From positions 558,001 to 622,000 of the forward strand of contig CAVPIM010000017.1 of NCBI GenBank assembly GCA_963704995.1: a DNA stretch of 64,000 bases. Direction: 5' to 3'. Every line of letters begins with the position of its first letter. Position 1 is the first letter of the stretch. Of the stretch, positions 53,094 to 63,109 are shown in pieces. The notes under the pieces are model-generated. The model saw only the letters and a list, made by a program, of their open reading frames with translations, searched no databases and was not told the origin of the DNA. The position numbers and the translations under genes are program-made. Source of the DNA: RYN-230 sp963704995. Lineage in GTDB: Bacteria; Actinomycetota; Actinomycetes; Streptosporangiales; Streptosporangiaceae.

Positions 53094-53107
53094 TGTAACA
53101 GGTTCTA
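53094..53107. promoter_or_regulatory. KstR-type operator TGTAACAGGTTCTA
   Basis: Exact TnnAACnnGTTnnA match in the 145-base divergent region between the DUF3068 gene and the acyltransferase, 17 bases before the acyltransferase start. Confidence 0.72.
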
Positions 53108-53124
53108 CATCCTGCGAGAAGGTC

Positions 53125-54510
53125 ATGCTCACTGTCCGGACAGGTCCGCGCGCGGCCAGGCGAGGCCGGGCGGCCGCACCGAGTCACCTGGACGCCCTGG
53201 ACGGCCTGCGCGCCGCCGCGGCCGCGGCGGTTCTCCTCACCCACGTCGGTGCGATGACCGGTTACACGCTGGCCGACAACGGGCCCGGCTCGTGGGCGGC
53301 CAGCCGGGGCGATATCGGTGTCCCGGTCTTCTTCGTCCTCTCCGGCCTGCTGCTGTACCGGCCGTGGGCGGCCACCGCCCTCACCGGGCAGCCAGGCCCG
53401 CGAGGTAACGACGTACCTGCGGCGCCGCGCGCTGCGGATCCTGCCCGCCTACTGGGCCGTCGTCCTGATCGCCCTGCCGTTGCTCAACCCGGGCCCGGCC
53501 CGTCACGTCTGGCCGTGGTTCCAGTACCTGCTGCTGCTGCAGAATTACGACCCTCACCCCTGGTGGGGCGGAACCGGGGCCACCGGGCTGGCCCAGATGT
53601 GGAGCCTGGTCGTCGAGGTGTCGTTCTACCTCGTTCTGCCGGTGCTCGGGGCGGCTCTCACCTGGTTCGCCTGCCGGGCCGGGGGACGCGGCGACGACGG
53701 GCTGAACCGCCGGGCCCGGCGGCTGCTGGCCGGCATCGCCGTCCTGGCGGCGGGGTCCTTCGGCTGGACGGCACTGGAGTACTACCCTCATCCCGAACTG
53801 TGGTCCGGGATGACCCTGCCGCCGCTGCTGATCTGGTTCGGCGTGGGGATGGCCCTCGCCACCGTCTCGGTATGGGCCGCCGCTGAGCCGGGACCCGATG
53901 GCCCGGTTCGCCGGTTCTGCCGGTCGGTGGCGGCCTCGCCGGGGATGTGCGCGCTGATCGCCGGCTGTGCCTTCGCCATCGCGTGCACTCCGGTGGCCGG
54001 CCCCCAGTTCACCAACTTCGTCTCCGGCCTGTGGCCGACCGAGATCAAGTCCGCCCTGTACACCGTCATCGCCGCGGCCGTCGTCGCGCCGGTCGCCTTC
54101 GCGCCACAGCGGGCCGGCCGGGCCCCCGCATCGCGGCCGGTGCGGGTGCTCGGCGGCCGGGTGCCCCGTTTCCTGGGGAAGATCTCCTACGGGATCTTCC
54201 TCTGGCAGTTCCTCGCCGCCTATGCGTTCTTCGCCGTCTTTCACCTGAAGACCGGGTTCACCGGCGGCTCCTACAACGCCGCGGAGGTAGCTGCCATCGG
54301 GCTCGCCATCGCGGCGCTGACCATCGCCGCCGCGACCGCCAGCTATTACCTGATCGAGCAGCCGGCGCAGCAGTTCGCGACGCTGGCCGGGACCGTCCGG
54401 GGCCAGCCGCGCGGGACCGCCGGGGAGCAGCCGGCCGGGACCGCCGGGGGCAGCCGGCCGGGACCGGAACACCCCAGGCCGCCGCGGCCGTCAGGGATCG
54501 GGGAGAATGA
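53125..54510 (+). CDS. Acyltransferase 3 (OafA/YrhL) membrane protein, Rv0228-like, frame break(s)
   Basis: About 460 residues, 10-11 TM segments. ATG at 53125 after GAGAAGG. The start, LDALDGLRAAAAAAVLLTHV, has the family His in TH and RGDIGVPVFFVLSGLLLYRP the F-F-x-L-S-G motif. A one-base indel near 53393 leads to YLRRRALRILPAYWAVVLIA, QMWSLVVEVSFYLVLPVLG and KISYGIFLWQFLAAYAFFAV. It transfers acyl groups to envelope carbohydrate or lipid on the outer face. After YYLIEQPAQQFATLAG comes a Gly/Pro repeat tail; the frame then stays open antisense to aftD, so a second indel is likely and the stop at 54510 is assumed. Confidence 0.78.
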
Positions 54511-57500
54511 GGGCGGCCACCAGCCGCCCGATGATGATCAGGCAGATGACCTGGGGGATGACGTTCCCCAGCCCGGTCACGAACGGCCCGGTGGCCGCGG
54601 CCAGCCGCAGTTGCTCGCCCGCGGCCGCGCACGCCGACGCGGCCAGCAGCAGCGCAGCCAGCAGCAGCGGCCGGTGCAGTTCACGCCAGCAGCGGCGGGA
54701 CCGCCGGTAGCTGGCCGCGGCCATGAACAGCCCGGTGGCCGCGGGCAGCACGATCAGCCCCGGGTACCCGCCCAGCCAGAACCCGGTGGCCAGGATCCCG
54801 GCCGCGGTCACGGCCGAGGCGAGCGCCGTGGCCAGCCGCGGGAAGCGCAGGCGGGCGGGGAAGCGCAGCAGGCCGGGGAAGCGCAGGCGGGCGGGCCGCC
54901 GCAGCCGCCGCCCGCTCGCCCCCGGCCCGCTCGCCCCCGGCCCGCCACGCCCGGGCGGCCCGCAGCTCCCGGCCGGGCGGGGATTTTCCGCCGCCGCCCT
55001 GCTGGCCAGCCCCGCCCCACCGCGGCCAGCATGACCAGGGCCAGCGTGCCAAGCCCGCCGATCACGGCGATGCGGTAGGCCCGCTGCGGCCCGAAGCTCA
55101 GGGTTACCTCTCCGGCGCTGCCGGCGGGCAGTAGCCAGGCCTGCTTCCACCCGTCCAGCCGCAGCGCCCGCAGCGGCAGGCCGTGCAGGACAGCCTGCCA
55201 GCCAGCGTTGAAGTTCTCGTTCACCACCAGGTAAGACCGCACCGGCGCGGCCACCGTCAGGACCCGCCGCGACGATGTCCACGACCGCACCACGGCCGTG
55301 GTGACCGGGCCCGCCCGGCTGGCCGGCCGTGCGCGGGGGCCGGGGCTGCGCAGCACCACATCCTGCGCGTCGAACGCGTCCGCGGCCGGCTCGGTCACCC
55401 GGTTCTGGCCCGCCGCGATGGTCACCGGCGAGCAGGCGGTGAACCGCATCGGGCGGCCGGTGAGCAGCTGGGCGAAAGTCCCGGACACGCGCGTCGGCAG
55501 CACCTTCCCGTTGAGCCTGATCACCGGCCCGAATCCGCATCGCAGCCGGAACGCCTGGCCTGGCGTGCGCAGCGGTGCCACCCCGGGGATCACCACATCG
55601 GAGATCTGCAGCGGGCCCTGCAGCGGGGTGAACCTGAGGATCAGCTCACTGGTCCGCATCGGCGCGAAGCGCAGCACCCCGGTGCTGCCGACCGCGGCCC
55701 CGCGGACCTGCCCCCGCGACCCCGCGAGCAGCACCTGCAGCAGCCCGCGCGCCCCCGGCGGCCGCTCGATGGTGACCCGGCGGATCGTCCGGCGGTGCCG
55801 CCACCGGATGGAGAGCGCCGGGTGAGGGTCCGCCGGGCTGGCCGCCCAGCTCGTGGCCGCCTGCCCGTCAAAAGCCGACCTGGCCAGGTCCTGCGGGTCA
55901 CCGGTGTACGTCGACGACGCCGTGACCCGGACCTGGCCGGGCAGCCGCCCGTACCTGCTGATCAGGGACGGGCTGGTCAGCACGGCGAACCCGGTCAGCC
56001 GGGCCGGCTGCCGGGCCGGCTCGGTGAACCCCTGGTCGAAGCCGTACTGCTCCTCGGTTGCCGTCCGCAGCCACGGGGAGCACACCCAGCGCAGCACGGT
56101 GAGCATGCACCCGGAGGGCTGCGGCTGGGTCTTGGCCAGCACCACGGCGGCCGGATCGCGGCCGTCGGGCGCCGGGGCCAGGATGGTCCGGCTGGCCTGG
56201 ACTCCGGGCACCGAGATCTCGCGGATGCCGGCCTGGGCCCCGACCACGGGATCCGGCGGCCAGGCGAGGCCGGCCACGGTGATCCGCAGCCAGCGGGACC
56301 CGCCCGCAGGCACCCGCAGCCACTGCGGCTTGTTGGTGACCCGGACCCGGTCGGTCCGCCGGCCCGCGCTGGTGGACAGCACGACCCTGGTCACCGGCGG
56401 CCCGAGCGGGGCCAGGTCGGCCAGGGCCACCCGGATGACGCCCGGGTTGACCGGGGTGTCGAAGGTGACCTGGAGCCACTGGCCGACCGGCCCGGTCCAG
56501 CTGCCCGACTCCCACATGGTCCGCACATCCCCGTCGACCGCCGAGTAGGGCAGCAGCCCGCTCGCCCACTCGCCGGGAATGGCCCCGATGCCGGACGCCG
56601 ACGAGGACGCGGTCACGTTCGCGATGCCGTGATACTGGGCGACGCTCAGGTACCTGGCCCAGCCCGGCTCGGTGTAATCGCCGGTCGCCTCGAACGTCTG
56701 GGCGCGCTGGCGGGCGGTCAGCGTCGGCGAGTAGGACGTCCGCAGCTCGCCGAAGTTGCGCACCCGGCGGCGCAGCGTGTCCGTGACTACCCGGGCCGCG
56801 GCAGGCAGGCCGGGGGAATCGGAATTCAGCAGCACGGGCCGGCTGCCCAGCAGGCCGGTGTCGGCCAGGGTGATCAGGGACTCGGGACCGCCGGCCACGC
56901 GCAGCGTGCCGGCGGCCGGCTGCACGGTCGCCACGGCCGCGGCCCCGGACACCCGGTAGATCTGCACCGCGGGGTAGCCCGGGTCGAAATCGGTCACCGC
57001 GTCGTCCTGGGCCAGGCTGCCCACCAGGGGGCCGAACGCCGCCGCCGGGGTGATCCCCGGTGACCCGTGCAGCGCCTCGCTGATCCTGGCGGGCCAGGCC
57101 CCGGCCAGGTCGTTGCGGTCCAGGTCGTTGCGGACCAGCACGTACCGCACGCCCATCCGCGCGAGCACCTGGGCCAGCCCGGCTGATCCGTCGCCCGCAG
57201 CCAGCCGCTGGTCGATCGCGTCCAGCAGCCGCTCGTTACCGGGTGACCCGATCACCGACAGGTCGCGTTCGGCCCAGTTGACCGTGGCCAGCGGCTGCAG
57301 CACGTCATCCAGCGGGCTGCCCCACAGGTACTGGCCGAACGCGGCACCCGGCACGACCAGCACGGCCTGGCGGCCCGCCCGGGCGTTCAGCCAGTGCGCC
57401 GCGTTCACCCAGTAGGGCGGGATCTGGCTGAAGCTGCCGGCGCTGGCCAGCCCGCTGGTGTAGGCGGGCAGCGCCAGCGCGGCCACGGCGAGTCCCGCCG

Positions 57501-58740
57501 CGGTGGCCACCGCGGTGCGCAGCCTGGGCAGGCGCACCCAGGCCAGCAGGTGGGCGACCCCGAGCGCGACCGGCAGCCGGATCATCGGGTCGAACTTGCG
57601 CACGTTGCGGAACGCCGAGGCCGGCCCGTTGATCAGGTGGTCGGCCAGGCCGGTCAGCGGATGGCCGAGGCTGCTCGCGTACCCGGCGGAGATGATGATC
57701 ACCCCGGCGAGCACGCTGCACAGCAGGAATCGCCGGGCAGGCAGTCCCCGGCAGATGAGCCCGGTCAGCCCGAGGCCGGCGAGCAGCCCGGTGAGCAGCG
57801 TGGGCAGCACGCCGGTCGCGATCGTGTAGCCGAGCTGCCACCAGGGCTGGCCGTTCACGACCAGGTAGCCGACCCAGTCCTCGGTGCCGCGCATGATGTC
57901 GGACAGGCTGGTCACCGACGTGGTGACGGCCGCGCTCTCGGTGTAGGGGACGATTGAGACGCCGTAACGCGAGAGCAGCAGCAGTGGCAGCGACCACCAC
58001 CAGGTGGCCACCACCACGGCCGGTCCCCACCAGGCCAGGATCCGCCACCGCGGCGCCGGGCGGCCGAGGGTCAGGAGATAGAGGACCGCGGGCAGCAGCA
58101 CCGCGACGGTCGCGGCCGCGTTGATGCCGCCGCACAGGGCGACCGCGGCGGCCGAGCGGGCCGCTGCGCGCCCCCGCCTGCCGCCGCGGGCCGCATCGAC
58201 CAGCGGGATCAGGATCCAGGGCAGCATCGCGGCGGGCAGGAATTCCGCTGACAGCCCGCCGAGCAGGGTGAGCCCGGCGGGCGACAGCGCGTAGCCGAGG
58301 CCCGCCGCCACCCGCGTCCATGGCGTGCCGATGCCCAGCCGGCCGGCCAGCCGCACGGTACCAAGGAAGGCGGCAGCCAGCACGGCACCGATCCAGAGGC
58401 GCTGAATAACCCAGGGCTGCAGGGCCGCGAGCTTGCCCAGGGCAAAGAATGGCCCCATCGGGAACAGGTAGCCGACGGCCTGGTCCGGCAGCTGGCCGAA
58501 CTGCTGCGGGTCCCACAGGGTCAGCGCCCGGCTGAGGAAGCGGGCCGGGTCGGCCGCCAGGTCGAGCTTGGTGTCGGCGATGATGTTGCCGGGGGCGGTG
58601 ACGAACGGGAGCACCTCGAGCAGCAGGCAGAACGCGACCAGCCGGATGACAGTGCGGGTCCGCTCGTCACCTGCAGGACCGCCGGGACCGCCTGCTGTCG
58701 GCTGAGTGTGGCCCGGTGGCAGCACGGGGGCGTGAATCAC
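54491..58740 (-). CDS. aftD: AftD-type alpha-(1->3)-arabinofuranosyltransferase (GT53/DUF3367 giant), one frame break
   Basis: About 1,416 residues, the size of mycobacterial AftD (~1,400). GTG at 58740 overlaps the GT4 stop; longer in-frame starts lie inside that gene. The N-terminal ~500 residues hold about a dozen TM segments of a GT-C fold, with acidic residues in IIADTKLDLAADPARFLSRA and a GYLFPMGPFFALGKLAALQP loop. Residues ~750-1250 are two F5/8-type C/CBM-like modules (AVDGDVRTMWESGSWTGPV, SAFDGQAATSWAASPADPHP). The C-terminus has more TM helices; one indel near 55015 precedes it. AftD adds arabinofuranose from the decaprenyl donor to envelope arabinan. The polymer in this organism is not known. 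Confidence 0.85.
54838..54893. repeat. 18-base tandem repeat in the C-terminal part of aftD
   Basis: Units of the form GGGAAGCGCAGGCGGGC recur three times at 18-base spacing (54840, 54858, 54876). On the minus strand they encode RLRFP-type repeats just before a membrane helix, a basic membrane-proximal stretch. This and the GC runs to its right may explain the nearby frame break. Confidence 0.6.
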
Positions 58741-59939
58741 TGTGGCTGGCCCGCCTCCCCGGCCTGGCATCCGATCCCCCGTGACGTCCCGTTCCGGATC
58801 GAGGCCCAGACCAGCATGGTCATCCGCGCGATCGTCTGCTCCCAGCTGAACTGCGACGCCCATGCGCGGCACGCCGCGCCCATGGCGGTCCTGCGCACCG
58901 GGTCGGCGAGTTCCTGCAGCGCCCGCTCCACGACGTCGCCGATCTGCTCCCCGTCCCTGACCAGCCAGCCGGTGCGCCCGTCACGCACCGCGTCGCGGAG
59001 CCCCTCGACATCGAAGGCGACGGTAGGCACGCCCAGGGCCGCCGCTTCGAGCACGCACAACCCCCAGCCCTCCCCGCGCGAGGTGCTCAGCTGCAGCGCC
59101 GACCGGGCCACGATCGCCTGCTTCTCCTCCTGCGGCAGGAAGCCGTGCAGCCGGACCGTGCTGGCCAGCCCGGAGCGGGCGATGCTGGCCGCCAGTGACT
59201 GTGCTGCCGGGCCCCGGCCCACCACGTCGATGCCGATCCCGCTGTCCCGCAGTCGCTCCGCGACGGGCAGCAGCAACTCAGCCCGCTTATGGGCGACCAG
59301 GCGGCCCACCCAGACCAGCGAGCCGCCGCCCGGCTGGGCCTGCCACCGCGGCGCCACGGCGCCGCGGGAGGTGGAGACACCGCACCAGACCAGGTAGATA
59401 TCTCCGCTCCAGCGGAGCCTTTCCCGCATGGCGCTGACCGTGGAGGGCGAGACCGCGACACAGGCGTGCCGCCGGTACGCGAGCCGCGCCACCGGCCCTT
59501 CCAGCAGCCGGCCAGCCCGTGCGAGCCACCAGGGGAAGTGCATGCCGAACTGAGCGGTGTGCACGTGATGCACCACGCACAGGACGGGAACCCGCCTGGG
59601 CAGGACCCACGGGGTGAAGAACGGGATGCCGTTCTGGCAGTCGAGGACGGCGTCGAGGGACCGGCGATGGAGCAGGAACCAGCCGAGGACCAGCGGGTAC
59701 ACGCTGAACTGCCCGCCCATCCTGGTGATCTGGACGCCTTCGCGGGTTTCCCGCCGGGCCTGGCCGGGGGCACGCGCGGTCACGAAGCGGACCTCAGCCC
59801 CCTGGCTGGCCAGGCCGCGGGCGACCTCCCAGGCGTACTGCTCGGCCCCCCCGGCCTGCGGGTGCCACGGATCGCGCCAGTTGGCGACGCCGATCCGCGC
59901 GCCGCGCAGATCTCCGGGGCCGCTGCCGGGCGTGATCAC
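58737..59939 (-). CDS. Glycosyltransferase family 4 (Rv0225-like)
   Basis: 400 residues from GTG at 59939. GT-B fold: N-terminal GVANWRDPWHPQAGGAEQYA with the acceptor-side glycine motif, middle HHVHTAQFGMHFPWWLARAG, and C-terminal nucleotide-sugar domain GGSLVWVGRLVAHKRAELLL, VVGRGPAAQSLAASIA, LQLSTSRGEGWGLCVLEAAA (the E-x7-E motif region) and VPTVAFDVEGLRDAV. A cytoplasmic transferase adding a sugar to a lipid-linked or glycan acceptor. It overlaps GT2 upstream and aftD downstream by GTGA, so it is tightly coupled. The Mtb homologue Rv0225 sits beside the methyltransferase and TM gene. Frame intact. Confidence 0.85.
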   Translation of the reverse strand: MITPGSGPGDLRGARIGVANWRDPWHPQAGGAEQYAWEVARGLASQGAEVRFVTARAPGQARRETREGVQITRMGGQFSVYPLVLGWFLLHRRSLDAVLDCQNGIPFFTPWVLPRRVPVLCVVHHVHTAQFGMHFPWWLARAGRLLEGPVARLAYRRHACVAVSPSTVSAMRERLRWSGDIYLVWCGVSTSRGAVAPRWQAQPGGGSLVWVGRLVAHKRAELLLPVAERLRDSGIGIDVVGRGPAAQSLAASIARSGLASTVRLHGFLPQEEKQAIVARSALQLSTSRGEGWGLCVLEAAALGVPTVAFDVEGLRDAVRDGRTGWLVRDGEQIGDVVERALQELADPVRRTAMGAACRAWASQFSWEQTIARMTMLVWASIRNGTSRGIGCQAGEAGQPQ

Positions 59940-60861
59940 GCCGTCGTGGCCCCCGCCGGGAGCACCGGGCCCCCGGCCTGCTGCGGGTATCCGGCCTCAG
60001 GCCGGGGCGGGACGGGCGCCGCCCCGGCGGGCGTCGCCCCGGCGGGCGTCGCCCCGGCCGGCACAGCCAGCGGGCTGGCGGGCAGCGCGGCCAGCGGCGG
60101 GGGCCCGGCCGGCCCGGGCCGGCCCGCAGCCGGAGCCAGATGGAGGCGACATCCCGGAAGGTGGCCGCCGAGTGACGCGGTACCGAGAAGGTCGAGCCGG
60201 GCACGTCCCGCCAGCGGACCGGGATTTCGGTCAGCCCCGCGCCGAGCCGCTGGCACCGGGCGATCAGCTCGACGTCGAAGGCGAAGCCCGACGTGTGCAG
60301 CGACTGGGCCGCCGCGCGGGCCAGCGGGCCGGAGAAGAACTTGAAACCGCACTGGGTATCGGTGGCATCCGGGACGATCCGCCGGGCCAGGGCCCGGAAC
60401 GCCGCGGCGCCGACCCTGCGGACGCCGCTGTGCCGGTCTTCGGCATCGGAGGACGCCAGCCCGCGCGACCCAATGACCAGCGGATTCCCGGCGGCGAGCA
60501 GGCTGACCGCGAGGTCAAGGGCGGACAGGTCGGTGGCCATGTCAGCGTCACAGAACCCGACGAACGGGGCCCGGGTGGCCAGCAGGCCGGCCCGCACCGC
60601 GCGTCCTTTGCCCGCCCGGTGGCAGCGGAGCAGGCCGACCGGGACCGGGCCTGCGGGCCAGTCCCGGACGACCTCGCTCGTCGGGTCCGTGCTCGCGCTG
60701 TCCACCACCAGGATCGCTGCGCGCAGCGGGAGCGCCGCCGCCTTGCGGCACAGCGTGGCTAACCCGTCGGGCAGCCTGCAGGCCTCGTTATGGGCCGGAA
60801 CGATGATCTCGATGGAAACCGGGGCGACGTCGCGCCGGCCCTCCGGGGGCATGTCCGCCAC
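59936..60861 (-). CDS. Glycosyltransferase family 2 (polyprenyl-phosphate glycosyltransferase-like), one frame break
   Basis: About 308 residues; start GTG at 60861 or ATG at 60852. GT-A fold: EIIVPAHNEACRLPDGLATL, ILVVDSASTDPTSEVVRDW, RAGKGRAVRAGLL, the DxD-like FCDADMATDLSALDLAVSLL, and DTQCGFKFFSGPLARAAAQS, like the polyprenyl (dolichyl)-phosphate glucose/mannose synthases. It would make a lipid-phosphate sugar donor for the GT-C enzymes nearby. After FRDVASIWLRLRAG an indel near 60130 is assumed, since the alternative frame ends exactly at 59936, overlapping the GT4 start, after a tail with repeated PAGAT. No C-terminal membrane anchor is seen. Confidence 0.82.
60010..60064. repeat. Short tandem repeat (PAGAT) at the end of the GT2 gene
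   Basis: GGCGGGCGTCGCCCC-type units repeat about three times and, in the assumed frame on the minus strand, encode PAGATPAGATPAGA. A low-complexity tail after the enzyme domain, not part of the fold. Confidence 0.55.
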
Positions 60862-60873
60862 CGCCCGGCCGGG

Positions 60874-61011
60874 TCAGCGGGTGCCGTACCGGTAGATCGA
60901 TGCGTGACTGGGCTTGCCATTGGCCAGCCCCGCCAGCGCGTTGCTGGCCAGGACAGAGGCTCCGACGGCGAGCACGACCCCTACGGCGATGACGATCAGC
61001 AAGCGGGCCAT
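60874..61011 (-). CDS. DUF2613-like small membrane peptide (Rv0236A-like)
   Basis: 45 residues from ATG at 61011: a single N-terminal hydrophobic helix, LLIVIAVGVVLAVGASVLAS, then ALAGLANGKPSHASIYRYGT. This is the layout of the DUF2613 peptides found next to aftD in mycobacteria (Rv0236A beside Rv0236c). Function unknown; possibly a small subunit or stabiliser of the transferase. AGGAG lies about five bases upstream. First gene of the run DUF2613-GT2-GT4-aftD, with a KstR-type site 84 bases upstream. Confidence 0.8.
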   Translation of the reverse strand: MARLLIVIAVGVVLAVGASVLASNALAGLANGKPSHASIYRYGTR

Positions 61012-61094
61012 GGCGCTCCTCCTGCGGCAGGGGACAGGTTCGTTGGCTGGACAGTAACCAGGCGCCAGGTGACTGGCTAGTAACGTGACTAAAA

Positions 61095-61108
61095 TGTAAC
61101 AGGTTCTA
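61095..61108. promoter_or_regulatory. KstR-type operator TGTAACAGGTTCTA
   Basis: Exact TnnAACnnGTTnnA match, identical to the site at 53094. It lies in the 223-base gap between the DUF2613 start and the end of the membrane protein gene, facing the DUF2613-GT2-GT4-aftD unit. The rest of the gap is AT-richer than its surroundings and holds no gene. Confidence 0.72.
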
Positions 61109-61234
61109 GTTTGTTCTGTTCGGCTTAAGATATGCATTTAAGCTGTTCAGCACCAGGACCTACTGGAGATCTGACCAAAAGGTAAGCAGCCGGTTCTAGC
61201 TCAGCTTCTGCGCGGCGGGCGCCGCCTGGCGGGC

Positions 61235-63106
61235 TCAGCCCCGGCCGCCGCCCAGGGAGCCGGGTACCTGGTAGACAGCCAGGCCGGGCCGGGTGAGCAG
61301 CACGGTGCAGCCGGGCAGCCGGGCCCGGGCCGGGCTGGCCGCATCCACGATCACGAACCGCACCCCGGCCGCCTGCAGCACCGAGGTCAGGGGCGCGGCT
61401 GAGCGGACGGCACCGTCCAGCCGGCGGGCGCGCGGGTCGTCCGGTGCCAGCTGCACCGTCCCCACCTGAGGACCGTCATCCCAGATCACCGGCCGGCGCA
61501 GCAGCCGCGGCCACGGGTCCAGCAGGGGCCGCCCGCCGTTCCAGGCGGGCCGCCGGTAGGCCGCCCAGGGCAGCAGCAGCACACTGCCCCGGGCCGGGCT
61601 CAGATCGATCACTCGCGCCGCGGCCAGCCACCCCTCCGGGTACCAGGCCGGGCGCAGCCGCCCGGCCGCTCCCCACGCCAGTCCGGGCAGCAGCATGAGG
61701 GGCGCGAGCAGGGCCAGCAGGCCCAGCGCCAGGCCAGCCCGGTCCGGCCGCCCGGCCCGGCGCAGCCACCCGGCCCGGTCCGGGCGCCTGGCCGGCCCGC
61801 GCGCATCAGGTGCGCGGGGTTGCATCGCCCAGGCCACGGCGAGGCCGAAGCCCGCCGCCTCGGCCAGGGCCAGCGGGGCCACGAACTGCTGTCCGTCGCG
61901 GAGCACGGCGAACCCGGGCCAGACCCGGCCCGCCGCCCGGAGCAACTCCCGTCCCGGCTCGCTGGCCCCGATGCTCGCGACCAGCAGACCCGCCGCGGCC
62001 GCGGTCCCCAGCCCAGGCCAGCCGCGGCGGGCGGCCCCTTCCGGCTGGCGGCCAGGCCGCGCGGCCGGCACCCCCCGGCCGAGCGCCCCGCCGCAGGCCA
62101 GGTAGCCGGCCACGGCCACGAGCACCAGCGCCAGCCACAGCACCGACCACGCTCCCCCGTAGGCGGCGGGTACTGTCTCGGAGTTCCAGATCCCGCCCAG
62201 CATGAGCAGGCTGCCGGGCACTCCGAACGGGGTGTCGGCCCGGGCGGCGAACGCGGCGACCCCGGACGGGGCGTCATACACCGGGTGCAGCAGGGACGGG
62301 ATCAGCCAGGGCAGGCTGAGGCCGGTCAGGACGGCCAGCACGGTCAGGACCCGCAGCGCCGCGCCGCCGGGCCGGCTGATGCCCCTGGCCCCGGCCCCGG
62401 CGGGGGCACGCGGCCCGGCCAGGGCCGCAGCGGGCAGGATGGCGAGCGCGCTGATGCTCATCGCGGCGAACCCGCCGATGCACGCGGGCAGCAGCGCCAG
62501 GCTGAGCCGCCCGGCCCCGCGCCACGAGACCACCTCGTGCGCCAGCACGGACCTCAGTGCCCAGGGCAGGCCCGCATAGCCGAGCAGCAGCGCCCACTGG
62601 CCGACGATGAGCCGTTCCGCCACGAACGGGTTCCACGCGTAGTACGCCCCCGCGGCCAGCCGGGCGAGCCAGTGCTCGCGCTCCAGCAGTGCGACCGCCC
62701 CCGAGCAGGCCAGCATGAAGACGGCCAGGAGCAGGGCTTTCTGCACGATGTCGGCTGGTATCAGCCGGGCGGCGGCGGCCACCACTGCGTCACTGGGCAC
62801 CGCCCGGGGCGGCCCCCCGGCCAGCCCGTACATGGCCGGGGTAAACGGCTGGCGGGGAACGAAGATCATGTCGTAGCTGAGCAGGAACCCCCGCCGCAGC
62901 CCCGGCCCGAGCGCGAGCAGCCCCAGGCCGAGCCCCAGGGCCAGGGCCGGGCCCCGGCGCGCGGACGGCACCGGGCCCGGGCCCGCGATCCGGGCCGGGC
63001 CCCGGGCTGGGTCCCCGCCAGGTGCCGGACCCGGCCCGGGATCCGGCCCGGCCCGGGAGGCCTGCCACCCGCGGGCCCCTGAAGCACGGCCGGCCGTGAC
63101 GCGCAC
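61235..63106 (-). CDS. Polytopic membrane protein, Rv0226c-like
   Basis: 623 residues from GTG at 63106. The first ~50 residues are Gly/Pro/Arg-rich. About 11-12 TM segments follow, beginning with GPALALGLGLGLLALGPGLR and the conserved-looking loop GFLLSYDMIFVPRQPFTPAM, then AYYAWNPFVAERLIVGQWAL. The last ~110 residues are extracytoplasmic (PARGSVLLLPWAAYRRPAWN, GVRFVIVDAASPARARLPGC). Layout resembles GT-C glycosyltransferases, and Mtb Rv0226c (576 residues) is the neighbour of Rv0225 and Rv0227c. No catalytic motif can be named. Three bases separate it from the gene to its right. Confidence 0.75.
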   Translation of the reverse strand: MRVTAGRASGARGWQASRAGPDPGPGPAPGGDPARGPARIAGPGPVPSARRGPALALGLGLGLLALGPGLRRGFLLSYDMIFVPRQPFTPAMYGLAGGPPRAVPSDAVVAAAARLIPADIVQKALLLAVFMLACSGAVALLEREHWLARLAAGAYYAWNPFVAERLIVGQWALLLGYAGLPWALRSVLAHEVVSWRGAGRLSLALLPACIGGFAAMSISALAILPAAALAGPRAPAGAGARGISRPGGAALRVLTVLAVLTGLSLPWLIPSLLHPVYDAPSGVAAFAARADTPFGVPGSLLMLGGIWNSETVPAAYGGAWSVLWLALVLVAVAGYLACGGALGRGVPAARPGRQPEGAARRGWPGLGTAAAAGLLVASIGASEPGRELLRAAGRVWPGFAVLRDGQQFVAPLALAEAAGFGLAVAWAMQPRAPDARGPARRPDRAGWLRRAGRPDRAGLALGLLALLAPLMLLPGLAWGAAGRLRPAWYPEGWLAAARVIDLSPARGSVLLLPWAAYRRPAWNGGRPLLDPWPRLLRRPVIWDDGPQVGTVQLAPDDPRARRLDGAVRSAAPLTSVLQAAGVRFVIVDAASPARARLPGCTVLLTRPGLAVYQVPGSLGGGRG

Positions 63107-63109
63107 CCC

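Noticed and set aside
53318..55078. Long 586-residue frame extending the acyltransferase past 54500
   Set aside because: Beyond ~54400 it is antisense to the well-conserved aftD C-terminus and turns into Gly/Pro/Arg/Gln-rich sequence with no fold; an indel keeping the frame open is more likely.
61187..61200. Possible second KstR-type site (GCAGCCGGTTCTAG) right of 61108
   Set aside because: Only the right half GTTCTA is present; the AAC half is missing, so it does not meet the consensus.
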